Assembly (NCBI GenBank): GCA_947296835.1
Contig: CAMYQS010000005.1
Coordinates: 1 to 17,641, forward strand
DNA from: an uncultured Atopostipes sp.
GTDB lineage: Bacteria; Bacillota; Bacilli; Lactobacillales; Carnobacteriaceae_A
Reading direction: 5' to 3'
DNA: 17,641 nucleotides
Of this stretch, positions 7,085 through 14,515 are shown in pieces (the first letter of the stretch is position 1; every line of letters starts with the position of its first letter). The notes beneath the pieces were generated by a model. The model was not told the DNA's origin and did no database searches. It saw only the letters and a program-made list of their open reading frames with translations. Made by a program: the position numbers and the translations under genes.

Positions 7085-7126
7085 AACCTTATCATTTCAG
7101 ATAATAATGTTATACTAGAAAAGGTT
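7085..7126 (+). promoter_or_regulatory. Promoter and candidate operator of the phn operon
   Basis: An extended -10 element, TG at 7108-7109 and TATACT at 7111-7116, is preceded at 17 bases by a poor -35 (CTTATC, 7088-7093), which suggests the promoter needs help or is tuned by a regulator. The spacer carries the inverted repeat TTATC/GATAA (7089-7093/7100-7104). A wider repeat, AACCTTATC (7085-7093) with GAAAAGGTT (7118-7126, one mismatch), spans the whole promoter. The regulator is unknown. The remaining upstream stretch from 6931 shows nothing I recognise. Confidence 0.5.
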
Positions 7127-7163
7127 GAAGATATTAAAGTATATATTAGGAGGAGTAAGATTT

Positions 7164-8225
7164 ATGGGTATTAAAGGATTTGCAAAAAAAGGTTTAATGC
7201 TAGGGGCAGTTGTTGCTAGCTCGTTGTTATTAGTAGCTTGTGGGACAGATGACACGGCAGAAGTAACGAACGAAAATGGTAACATTCAGATTGAAGAGCT
7301 TTCAATTGGATTTGTTCCTTCACGACAACCTGACGAAATCTTAACTCAAACTGAGCCACTGAAAGAATTATTAACAGAAGAAATGGCTGGTTTAGGTTAC
7401 GACATCGAGAACATTGATATTACAGTAGGAACTTCATATGAAGCTGTTGGTGAAGCATTATCTGCTGGAACTACAGACATTGGATTTATTCCTGGTGTTA
7501 CATATGTTATTTATGCAGACGACGCTAACCCAATCTTAACTGCAACACGTTATGGTTTATCCAATGACTCGGAAGACCCGGCTGATTGGAACGCAAATAA
7601 GCCAACAGAAAACACTGAAGATCAAGTAACATACTACAAATCTTTAATTTATGCTGGACCTTCAGAAAAAGGTCGCGCATTAGCTGAAAAAGTTAATAAT
7701 GGCGAAGAGTTATCATGGGACGATATTAGTTCTGCTAACTGGGGCGTTATGGGACCATCATCATCAGCAGGCTTTATCTACCCTTACATGTGGTTACAAG
7801 AAAACTATGACGGTAACAACATTAATAACTTAGCCAACACGGTTCAAATGGATTCATACGGTACAATGATGGGTCGTTTAGCTTCTGGACAAATTGATGT
7901 TGCAGTTGGATTTGCAGATGCCCGTCTTGATTATGAAGAGCAATGGCAAAATGAATTCGGAGCAGAAAATGATATCTGGACAGATACAGATGTTATTGGT
8001 GTAACAGATAATATTATGAACGATACGATTTCAGTAAGTAAACTTTCAGATATTATGACTGACGAATTTAACGCAGCTTTACAAGAAGCTTTCATCAACA
8101 TTGGTGAAACACCAGAAGGACAAGAAGTTATCTCTATCTACAATCATATTGGATACGAAACTGCAACTCCTGAAGATTATGAACCAGCAGTTCGTGCACA
8201 AGAAATTATCAGAGAATACGAATAA
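7164..8225 (+). CDS. phnD: PhnD-type substrate-binding lipoprotein of a phosphonate/phosphate-ester ABC importer
   Basis: This 353-residue extracellular lipoprotein captures the ligand for the ABC importer encoded downstream. The start is ATG 7164, set by AGGAGGAG (7148-7155); a longer frame from TTG 7125 would begin at the transcription start and is unlikely. A signal peptide with lipobox LVAC places the lipidated cysteine at residue 26. The PhnD family pattern follows: LSIGFVPSRQPDEI (46-59), TDIGFIPGVTYVIY (104-117) and GPSSSAGFIYPYM (197-209), the phosphate-contacting loop region. Where PhnD proteins usually read S-H-D-A, this one reads S-Y-G-T (231-234), and it has a long acidic insertion around residues 136-158. 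The pocket may therefore accept something other than simple phosphonates. It is the first gene of a five-gene operon. The family is clear; the ligand is unknown. Confidence 0.85.
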   Translation: MGIKGFAKKGLMLGAVVASSLLLVACGTDDTAEVTNENGNIQIEELSIGFVPSRQPDEILTQTEPLKELLTEEMAGLGYDIENIDITVGTSYEAVGEALSAGTTDIGFIPGVTYVIYADDANPILTATRYGLSNDSEDPADWNANKPTENTEDQVTYYKSLIYAGPSEKGRALAEKVNNGEELSWDDISSANWGVMGPSSSAGFIYPYMWLQENYDGNNINNLANTVQMDSYGTMMGRLASGQIDVAVGFADARLDYEEQWQNEFGAENDIWTDTDVIGVTDNIMNDTISVSKLSDIMTDEFNAALQEAFINIGETPEGQEVISIYNHIGYETATPEDYEPAVRAQEIIREYE

Positions 8226-8265
8226 TTTACATTTTAATAATCAACAACTAAACTATAATGCTAAT

Positions 8266-8300
8266 AAAGAGGCCTCTGTATATATAGGAGTTCTCTTTTT
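8266..8300 (+). terminator. Weak intercistronic terminator between phnD and phnC
   Basis: AAAGAG (8266-8271) pairs with CTCTTT (8293-8298), with an imperfect inner stem, followed by a T-run to 8300. A leaky terminator here would leave the binding protein mRNA more abundant than that of the membrane components, a common design in ABC importer operons. Confidence 0.55.
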
Positions 8301-8320
8301 AAAATAAAAGGAGAAGTTTT

Positions 8321-9079
8321 ATGATTACTTTTAATAACGTAACGCAAGTCTATGATAATGGGACCGTTGGTTTAAAAAATATCAACCTCAACATTGAACA
8401 AGGAGAATTAATCGCAGTCATTGGAAGTTCTGGCGCGGGTAAATCAACATTCATCCGTACAATCAATAAAATGATTGATATTTCAGAAGGTGATATTCAA
8501 GTTGATGGTATCTCTGTTAGTTCACTTTCGGGGAAAAAACTACGTGATTTCCGCTTTAATATCGGAATGATTTTCCAGTCATTTAACCTCATTACACGTG
8601 ATACAGCTATCAACAATGTCTTAAAAGCATTCGTACCTAAGTTAAATGCTTGGGACACATTCTTTGGGAAGTTTTCAGAAGAACAAAAAATTAAAGCTTT
8701 AGAAGCTTTAGATAATGTTGATATTTTGGACAAAGCATTTTCACGTGTTGACCAATTATCAGGTGGTCAACAACAACGTGTAGCTTTAGCTCGAACGAAT
8801 GTTTTAGACCCTAAGATTATTTTAGCGGATGAACCGGTTGCTTCACTTGACCCTGTATCATCGGTGGATGTTATGGAATATTTCCGAAAAATTAATCGTG
8901 AAAAGAATATGACTTTCCTAATCAACATTCATGATGTCGATATGGCATTACAATACTGTGATCGCATTATCGGAATTGATGCTGGTCAAATTGTTTATGA
9001 TGGTCCATCTTCTGGCGTGAACGATGATGTCTTAAGAACTATTTACGGTGAAAACTATAAATCAGAAATAATTGGTTAG
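8321..9079 (+). CDS. phnC: PhnC-type ABC transporter ATP-binding protein
   Basis: The 252-residue cytoplasmic ATPase powers the Phn importer. Motifs in order are Walker A GSSGAGKS (35-42), Q-loop Q86, signature LSGGQ (146-150), Walker B IILADE (166-171) with the D-loop SLDP after it, and the switch histidine in NIHDVD. The FQSFNLI segment and the length match PhnC proteins rather than other small ABC ATPases. AAAAGGAGAAG just upstream supports the ATG at 8321. It follows phnD after 95 bases that hold a weak terminator, and precedes the first permease gene by 15 bases. Confidence 0.93.
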   Translation: MITFNNVTQVYDNGTVGLKNINLNIEQGELIAVIGSSGAGKSTFIRTINKMIDISEGDIQVDGISVSSLSGKKLRDFRFNIGMIFQSFNLITRDTAINNVLKAFVPKLNAWDTFFGKFSEEQKIKALEALDNVDILDKAFSRVDQLSGGQQQRVALARTNVLDPKIILADEPVASLDPVSSVDVMEYFRKINREKNMTFLINIHDVDMALQYCDRIIGIDAGQIVYDGPSSGVNDDVLRTIYGENYKSEIIG

Positions 9080-9094
9080 AAAGGACGGATTCAT

Positions 9095-9895
9095 ATGAAA
9101 CGCAAAACTTATAAATTATCAAATGGAAAAGAAATCCAACAACCGCGTTCCTGGACAATAGTTATTTTATTATTTATTATCGGATTCACTTATGTTTCGG
9201 TTCAAGTAACAGGTTTTAAGTTGGAAACATTATTACGAAACGGCCATCAGTTCTTTGTCATTTTGGGTGAAATGATTCGCTTAAATTGGGCTTATATTCC
9301 AAAAGTAATCGATCCTTTATTAGAAACAATTCAAATGTCACTCTTGGGTGCATTTTTAGGCGCTTTTATTTCTTTACCTTTTTCTTTTATAGCAGCCAAG
9401 AACATTAATAAGAATGAAATTACATCAGGCATTATGAAATTTATATTTAGTTTAATGAGAACTGTACCTTCATTAATTGTGGCTTTAATTGCGACATTCT
9501 TCTTCGGTTTAGGTTCATTTGCCGGAACGGTAGCGATTTTCATTTATTCATTTTCTTATGTTGGTAAATTGACCTATGAAGCGATTGAAAGAGCCGATAT
9601 GAAAGCTTATGAAGCACTTATTTCAATGGGGCATACAAACCCTTCGGCCTTTAGATATGCTATTATTCCACAAATTATGCCAAACTTTATTTCAACGACG
9701 CTCTATAACTTTGAAGGGAACGTGCGCTACGCTTCAATTCTTGGATATGTTGGGGCTGGAGGAATTGGTTTATTAATTAACCAAAATATTGGTTGGCGTG
9801 AATACGATAAAGTTGGCTCAATATTACTATTATTGCTTATTACAGTATTCATTATTGAAGTAATAAGTGAACAAATTCGAATAAGATTACAGTAA
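9095..9895 (+). CDS. phnE: PhnE-type ABC permease, first copy
   Basis: This 266-residue integral membrane protein forms half of the translocation channel. It has the PhnE landmarks: RTVPSL (122-127), the EAA loop that docks on the ATPase (about 172-196, AYEALISMGH...IPQIMP), and RYASILGYVGAGGIG (211-225). About five to six hydrophobic segments are visible. A ribosome binding site (GAAAGGA) lies in the 15-base gap after phnC. Together with the next gene it should form a heterodimeric channel, since both encode full-length PhnE paralogues with the landmark motifs at the same residue positions. Confidence 0.92.
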   Translation: MKRKTYKLSNGKEIQQPRSWTIVILLFIIGFTYVSVQVTGFKLETLLRNGHQFFVILGEMIRLNWAYIPKVIDPLLETIQMSLLGAFLGAFISLPFSFIAAKNINKNEITSGIMKFIFSLMRTVPSLIVALIATFFFGLGSFAGTVAIFIYSFSYVGKLTYEAIERADMKAYEALISMGHTNPSAFRYAIIPQIMPNFISTTLYNFEGNVRYASILGYVGAGGIGLLINQNIGWREYDKVGSILLLLLITVFIIEVISEQIRIRLQ

Positions 9896-9909
9896 GGGAG
9901 AGCTAGTTT

Positions 9910-10716
9910 ATGAATATGACTTATGAAGAATATTTATCTAAAAATAAACAAAACAAAAATTGGATTTGGATTCTAACAATTGTACTGATTATTGTCTTAA
10001 TCTGGGCTTTTTCTGGAATCAGTGGTACGGGCGGTAGTGGTAATACGAGTGTTATTGCACGTAATATGATTCGAGGATTACTTAATCCGGATCGTGAATT
10101 ACTGTTTAATTTCCAACAAGGTGTGCCTTATCTTTTATTTGAAACAATCGCAATTGCTTTTCTAGGGACAATCATTGGTGGTATTTTTGCCATTCCATTA
10201 GCGTTTTTATCAAGTCGAAATGTGGTTCCTAAGGCTATCTCATCTTTTAGTAAGATGATAGCAATTGGAATTCGTACGATTCCTTCGCTAGTTTATGGTT
10301 TAATGTTCATCCGCGTAACAGGTCCTGGCCCATTTGCTGGTGTCATGACGATGAGCGTGATTTCGATTGGGATGTTAACAAAATTATTTACAGATGCCAT
10401 TGAAGACATTGACGAAGGAGTAGTTGATGCACTTGAGTCAATGGGCTTCACCACTTGGGAGAAAATTCGCCATGGTATCATTCCACAATTAAATGCTGCG
10501 TTTTTATCAACGATCTTGTATCGTTTTGATATGAACTTGCGTGATGCGACGACTTTAGGTTTAGTGGGCGCTGGTGGTATTGGAGCACCGCTAACATTTG
10601 CGATTAACGCATATAGTTGGAATGAAGTAGGAGCAATATTGCTCGGTTTAATTGTGATGGTTTTACTGATTGAAACATTCTCAACACGCATCCGTAAGAA
10701 AATCATGTATGGATAG
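9910..10716 (+). CDS. phnE: PhnE-type ABC permease, second copy
   Basis: The 268-residue partner permease has RTIPSL (122-127), an EAA loop (about 173-197, VDALESMGF...IPQLNA) and RDATTLGLVGAGGIG (211-225). The N-terminal region before the first core segment differs from the first copy and holds one hydrophobic segment (about 18-35) followed by a Gly/Ser-rich stretch. AAGGGAG (9894-9900), overlapping the stop codon of the previous gene, supports ATG 9910; ATG 9916 is an alternative. Two tandem phnE genes are common in Gram-positive Phn systems. Confidence 0.92.
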   Translation: MNMTYEEYLSKNKQNKNWIWILTIVLIIVLIWAFSGISGTGGSGNTSVIARNMIRGLLNPDRELLFNFQQGVPYLLFETIAIAFLGTIIGGIFAIPLAFLSSRNVVPKAISSFSKMIAIGIRTIPSLVYGLMFIRVTGPGPFAGVMTMSVISIGMLTKLFTDAIEDIDEGVVDALESMGFTTWEKIRHGIIPQLNAAFLSTILYRFDMNLRDATTLGLVGAGGIGAPLTFAINAYSWNEVGAILLGLIVMVLLIETFSTRIRKKIMYG

Positions 10717-10729
10717 AAAGAAGGATACA

Positions 10730-12280
10730 ATGGAGTTAACGATTTTAACAACCAGTGATATTCATGGTTATTTAACGGCTGATAGTTACGTAGAACAAAC
10801 TGAAAAGACTGCCTATGGCTACACGCGTGCGGTCTCAGTGATAAATGAAATTCGTGAAAATACAGCTGGTGAGGTTTTATATATAGAGAATGGGGATATG
10901 CTTCAGGGTTCTCCTTTGGCAACCTATCTCCAAAAAATTGAAGAGACGCCTCAGAAAATAATTGAAACATTAAATGCAATCGCGCCAGATGCGAGTATCG
11001 TAGGAAATCACGAGTTTAATTTTGGCGTTGATTATTTGGACCAAGCTATCGCAGCAGCTGAGTATCCTTTTCTATGTGCAAACATTTTAAGAAATGGTCA
11101 GCCAGCTTTTGGCCAGCCTTATCTAATTAAGCAATACGGAGACATTCGTGTGGGTGTGCTTGGAGTGACAACGCAATATGTGCCGAATTGGGAAAAACCT
11201 GAAATCGTTGAAGGACTCGAATTCGGTAGTGCTTTGGCTGCGGTTGAAAAATATGTCCCGATTTTAAAGGCTGATGAGCAATGTGATGCGATTATCGTAG
11301 CTTATCATGGTGGATACGAAAGAAGCTTAACAACCAATGAACCGACTGAAAGATTAACCGGTGAAAATGAAGGATCTGCGATTTTAAATGCAGGCCTGCC
11401 GATTGATGCTTTAATTACAGGCCATCAACACCGCAAAGAAGTAGCAGTTGTTAATGGTATTCCAACGGTACAAACCGGGACACGTGGTGAAAGCATCGGA
11501 AAAATTGTTTTGGATATTCAAAAAGATGCTAAAAATAACGTAAAATCGTATGAACTTTTTGATACGACGGGTGTTGAAGAAGACCTTGATACGAAAGCAA
11601 TGTTGGATGAACTAATTGGTTTGGTTCAAAAATGGTTAGATCAGCCAGTCGGTAACAGTGACGGCCAGTTATTATTAGGTGATACTTTCAAGGCCCAAAA
11701 AGAAACGCATCCGTATATTAATCTTTTAAATAAGATTCAAATGGAAGCGATGGGTACGGACATCTCTGCAATAGCCATTTTTAACGATGAAGTTCAAGGG
11801 TTTAATAAAATGATTACCATGCGAGATATTATCAATAATTATCCTTTCGCAAATACCTTGGCGAATGTCAAGTTAACCGGTAAGGAATTGAAAGATATAC
11901 TCGAACATAACTCAAATTACTTTGTTTTAGATGAAGCGGGGGAATTAATTGTGAATCCGAGTTATCTTTATCCTAAGAAAGAATTATATAATTATGATAT
12001 GTTTACTGGGATTGATTATACAATGGATATCTCTAAACCTGTGGGCGAGCGGATTGTGACCTTGTCGAAAGATGGGCAAGATATTATGAATAGTGATGAA
12101 TATTTTATCGTCACGGTTAATAATTACCGAGCCATTGGTGGCGGAAACTTCCCTCACTACGCAAGTGATAAAGTACTTGAAAATGATCCACGCGAAGTGC
12201 AGGATATCTTAATTAATTATATCGTTGAAGAAGCAAACTTAACATCAGATGCTTCAGTGAATTACAGAGTGAAAATATAA
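10730..12280 (+). CDS. UshA/CpdB-type metallophosphoesterase-nucleotidase, predicted cytosolic
   Basis: This 516-residue enzyme has an N-terminal binuclear metallophosphoesterase domain and a C-terminal 5'-nucleotidase domain. Metal ligands are recognisable: D10 and H12 in DIHG, D56 in GDMLQG, N93/H94 in GNHEF, H193 in YHGG, and H232/H234 in GHQH. The C-terminal substrate-binding signatures are GIDYTMDISKP (427-437) and NNYRAIGGGNF (464-474), which resemble 2',3'-cyclic-nucleotide 2'-phosphodiesterase/3'-nucleotidases as much as 5'-nucleotidases. Unlike most of the family, it begins straight at the first beta strand, with no signal peptide, membrane anchor or LPXTG tail, so it should act in the cytoplasm. 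The start ATG 10730 follows AAGAAGG; ATG 10709, overlapping the phnE stop, would add seven residues. Being last in the phn operon suggests it processes the imported phosphorylated ligand; this is inference. Confidence 0.88.
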   Translation: MELTILTTSDIHGYLTADSYVEQTEKTAYGYTRAVSVINEIRENTAGEVLYIENGDMLQGSPLATYLQKIEETPQKIIETLNAIAPDASIVGNHEFNFGVDYLDQAIAAAEYPFLCANILRNGQPAFGQPYLIKQYGDIRVGVLGVTTQYVPNWEKPEIVEGLEFGSALAAVEKYVPILKADEQCDAIIVAYHGGYERSLTTNEPTERLTGENEGSAILNAGLPIDALITGHQHRKEVAVVNGIPTVQTGTRGESIGKIVLDIQKDAKNNVKSYELFDTTGVEEDLDTKAMLDELIGLVQKWLDQPVGNSDGQLLLGDTFKAQKETHPYINLLNKIQMEAMGTDISAIAIFNDEVQGFNKMITMRDIINNYPFANTLANVKLTGKELKDILEHNSNYFVLDEAGELIVNPSYLYPKKELYNYDMFTGIDYTMDISKPVGERIVTLSKDGQDIMNSDEYFIVTVNNYRAIGGGNFPHYASDKVLENDPREVQDILINYIVEEANLTSDASVNYRVKI

Positions 12281-12285
12281 TAATG

Positions 12286-12338
12286 AAAATCGCAGTGCAT
12301 TCAATCCGATTTATGGATGAAGCACTGCGATTTTATTT
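12286..12338 (+). terminator. Strong terminator of the phn-nucleotidase operon
   Basis: AAAATCGCAGTGC (12286-12298) and GCACTGCGATTTT (12322-12334) form a perfect 13-bp stem, extended by TTCA/TGAA and TCC/GGA with a bulged A. The 3' arm ends in T and is followed by ATTTT. Confidence 0.92.
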
Positions 12339-12371
12339 TAAAAATTTCTGTAAACCTTCATCCCTTTATAA

Positions 12372-12437
12372 GCGACCACCTGGATAAAAACGTCTAAATC
12401 ATTCTTCGAGGGGGACTGAAGTCAGGTGGTAATTCGC
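12372..12437 (+). other. Unassigned long-range stem in the intergenic stretch before potA
   Basis: ACCACCTG (12375-12382) pairs perfectly with CAGGTGGT (12423-12430). GCG (12372-12374) can pair with CGC (12435-12437) beyond an AATT bulge. The enclosed 40 bases can form a smaller CTTC/GAAG hairpin around a run of five G, and GCAG/CTGC follows at 12437-12440/12448-12451. This stretch is more GC-rich than its flanks. It could be a structured RNA, a decayed element or chance pairing. It matches no RNA family I can name. Confidence 0.35.
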
Positions 12438-12528
12438 AGGAAACGAACTGCTAAGAAGTCTTGATAAGTAGGGAAAGTAAGGGGTTATGAAAAACACGAA
12501 ATAATGTTGAATTCTAAGTGGAATAGTG

Positions 12529-12556
12529 TTGTGTTTTCTGGGAATTTAAATATAAT
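12529..12556 (+). promoter_or_regulatory. Probable promoter of the potABCD operon
   Basis: TTGTGT (12529-12534) and a perfect TATAAT (12551-12556) are 16 bases apart. Transcription would start near 12563, leaving a leader of about 33 bases. A hairpin AAAACAC/GTGTTTT (12491-12497/12531-12537) overlaps the -35 element and could end any transcript coming from upstream. Confidence 0.6.
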
Positions 12557-12595
12557 AAGGTGAGCTAAAATTATAACTATACTGAGGTGAAGAAA

Positions 12596-13693
12596 TTGAC
12601 AGAAACCATTGTGACCTTTGAAAAAGTCAGAAAAGAATATGATGAATCCACTGTACTGAAGGAAGTATCCTTCCAATTAGAAAAAGGGAAGTTTTATACC
12701 CTGTTGGGCCCTTCAGGTTGTGGGAAGACAACGATATTAAACCTAATTGCTGGCTTCACAGAAGCAACAGTCGGTAATGTTTTAATCGATGGGAAAAAAG
12801 TAAACGAAATTCCCGCACACAAACGCAAAGTAAACACTGTATTCCAGGACTACGCTCTATTTCCGCACATGAATGTTTTCGACAACGTGGCATTTGGACT
12901 ACGTATGAAAAAAACACCCAAGGCTGAAATTAAAACAAAAGTAGAAGAAGCATTAGGTATGGTACGTTTAAAAGAATTCGCAAACCGTTCAATCGTCGGG
13001 ATGTCTGGTGGACAAAAACAACGTGTCGCGATTGCGCGTGCACTTGTGAACGAACCAGAGGTTCTACTGCTGGACGAGCCACTATCGGCCCTTGACCTAA
13101 AGTTAAGAACAGACATGCAGTACGAATTAAGTGAACTACAAAAGCGTCTAGGTATAACGTTCTTATTCGTAACACATGATCAAGAAGAAGCGTTAGCGAT
13201 GAGTGATGAAATTTTCGTCATGCAAGATGGAGCCATCGTACAAAAAGGTACACCAAATGATATTTATGACGAGCCATTAAATCGTTATGTTGCAGAATTT
13301 ATCGGTGAAAGTAATATTGTTGAAGGGCACATGGTTAGTGACTACCGAGTTGCTTTTGCCGGGTATGAATTTGATTGTATTGATGGTGGAATCCCATCGA
13401 GTGAAACAATTGATGTCATTATTCGTCCAGAAGATTTAGAAATCACCTCAGCAGATAAAGGGAAATTTGTCGCAAAAGTCGACACGCAATTATTCCGCGG
13501 GGTCCATTATGAAATTATTTTATATGATCAAGAAGGTAACGAATGGATGGTGCATTCGACGAAAAAAGCCAAAGAAGGCTCAACAGTTGGGATTGATTTT
13601 GATGGTGCCAGCATTCATGTCATGCGTAAAAATGAATCTGAAGCAGACTTTTACAAACGTCTAGATACGTATACAGAAATACTGGAGGGGTAA
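12596..13693 (+). CDS. potA: Spermidine/putrescine ABC transporter ATP-binding protein PotA
   Basis: The 365-residue ATPase energises polyamine uptake. The nucleotide-binding domain shows Walker A GPSGCGKTT (38-46), Q84, signature MSGGQ (136-140), Walker B VLLLDE (156-161) and the switch histidine H194. A C-terminal TOBE domain (about 275-345) is typical of PotA-like ATPases. I place the start at TTG 12596 because GAGGTGA (12584-12590) lies 5 bases before it. The upstream in-frame GTG at 12587 is inside that ribosome binding site and has none of its own. It is the first gene of potABCD, separated from potB by three bases or less. Confidence 0.93.
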   Translation: MTETIVTFEKVRKEYDESTVLKEVSFQLEKGKFYTLLGPSGCGKTTILNLIAGFTEATVGNVLIDGKKVNEIPAHKRKVNTVFQDYALFPHMNVFDNVAFGLRMKKTPKAEIKTKVEEALGMVRLKEFANRSIVGMSGGQKQRVAIARALVNEPEVLLLDEPLSALDLKLRTDMQYELSELQKRLGITFLFVTHDQEEALAMSDEIFVMQDGAIVQKGTPNDIYDEPLNRYVAEFIGESNIVEGHMVSDYRVAFAGYEFDCIDGGIPSSETIDVIIRPEDLEITSADKGKFVAKVDTQLFRGVHYEIILYDQEGNEWMVHSTKKAKEGSTVGIDFDGASIHVMRKNESEADFYKRLDTYTEILEG

Positions 13694-13696
13694 GTG

Positions 13697-14515
13697 ATGA
13701 ACAAAAAATCAACCCAGTCTACAATGCTCTTTCCATATGTTTTATGGCTAGCGCTCTTTGTATTCGCACCATTATTACTGCTGATTTACCAATCCCTATT
13801 AAATATTGATGGGCAGTTTACAATTGAAAATATCGTGACGTATTTTACATCGGCAACTTATATAACAATGACAATCCAGTCGTTTATTTTTGCAGGCTTC
13901 ATTACGGCAGTGACTTTACTGGTTAGTTATCCAGCGGCCTATGTCTTGACACGTACAGAACATAAAGAGCTGTGGCGTATGTTATTAATTTTACCAACAT
14001 GGATTAATATTCTACTAAAAGCTTATGCCTTCATTGGTATCTTAAGCCAATCGGGTCCAGTGAACGAATTTTTAGAAACAATCGGAATTGGGCACCAACA
14101 GATTTTATTTACGAATTTCAGTTTTATTTTAGTCGCTACCTATATCGAATTACCATTTATGATGATGCCGATTATGAACGCGATTAATGAAATCGATCCA
14201 TCTTTAATTAAAGCTAGCCATGACTTAGGGGCAAATGAGTGGGAAACCCTACGTAACATTATTATTCCACTATCGATGAACGGTGTACGAAGCGGTATCC
14301 AAGCCGTCTTTATCCCATCACTGTCATTATTTATGTTGACTCGTTTAATCGGTGGGAACCGTGTCATTACACTCGGTACGGCAATCGAACAACACTTCCT
14401 GGTTACACAAAACTGGGGGATGGGTTCAACGATTGGAATCGTCCTAGTTGTGTTAATGTTTATCGTGATGAAATTAACCAATAACACGCCTACGAGAAAA
14501 AGAGGTGGCCGTTAA
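13697..14515 (+). CDS. potB: Spermidine/putrescine ABC transporter permease PotB
   Basis: The 272-residue membrane protein is one of the two polyamine channel subunits. It has about six hydrophobic segments, the first at 11-32, and an EAA loop at about 173-191 (ASHDLGANEWETLRNIIIP). GGAGG (13684-13688) within the end of potA favours ATG 13697 over the GTG directly before it (13694), which is too close. Its stop codon overlaps the potC start by one base (TAATG), implying translational coupling. Confidence 0.93.
   Translation: MNKKSTQSTMLFPYVLWLALFVFAPLLLLIYQSLLNIDGQFTIENIVTYFTSATYITMTIQSFIFAGFITAVTLLVSYPAAYVLTRTEHKELWRMLLILPTWINILLKAYAFIGILSQSGPVNEFLETIGIGHQQILFTNFSFILVATYIELPFMMMPIMNAINEIDPSLIKASHDLGANEWETLRNIIIPLSMNGVRSGIQAVFIPSLSLFMLTRLIGGNRVITLGTAIEQHFLVTQNWGMGSTIGIVLVVLMFIVMKLTNNTPTRKRGGR

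Noticed and set aside
7074..7090. Possible PhoP box (TTTACA-like repeats) upstream of phnD
   Set aside because: The hexamers are not spaced at the expected 11-base period and match poorly.
7125..7163. TTG start adding 13 residues to PhnD
   Set aside because: The codon lies at the predicted transcription start, and ATG 7164 has a much better ribosome binding site and gives a normal signal peptide.
8101..8307. A 68-codon + strand frame overlapping the end of phnD
   Set aside because: It is an out-of-frame reading of phnD that runs on into the AT-rich gap, with no ribosome binding site.
10293..10979. A 228-codon open frame on the - strand over phnE and the nucleotidase gene
   Set aside because: It lies opposite two strongly recognisable genes, matches no family, has no ribosome binding site, and reflects codon bias of the + strand genes. 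The same holds for the - strand frames at 667-1164, 14140-14487 and 14775-15155.
12391..12425. GTCTA...GACTG elements resembling the ykkC (guanidine) riboswitch family
   Set aside because: Only two short matches are present, and the other conserved blocks are missing or in the wrong order. A covariance-model search would be needed before claiming it.
12421..12440. T-box antiterminator-like sequence AGGTGGTAATTCGC
   Set aside because: It resembles the T-box GGTGGNACC core but lacks the ACC pairing part, and no specifier loop or other T-box element is visible upstream.
12572..12583. TATAACTATACT as a second -10 for potA
   Set aside because: No -35 lies at a usable distance, and it would start transcription inside the ribosome binding site region.
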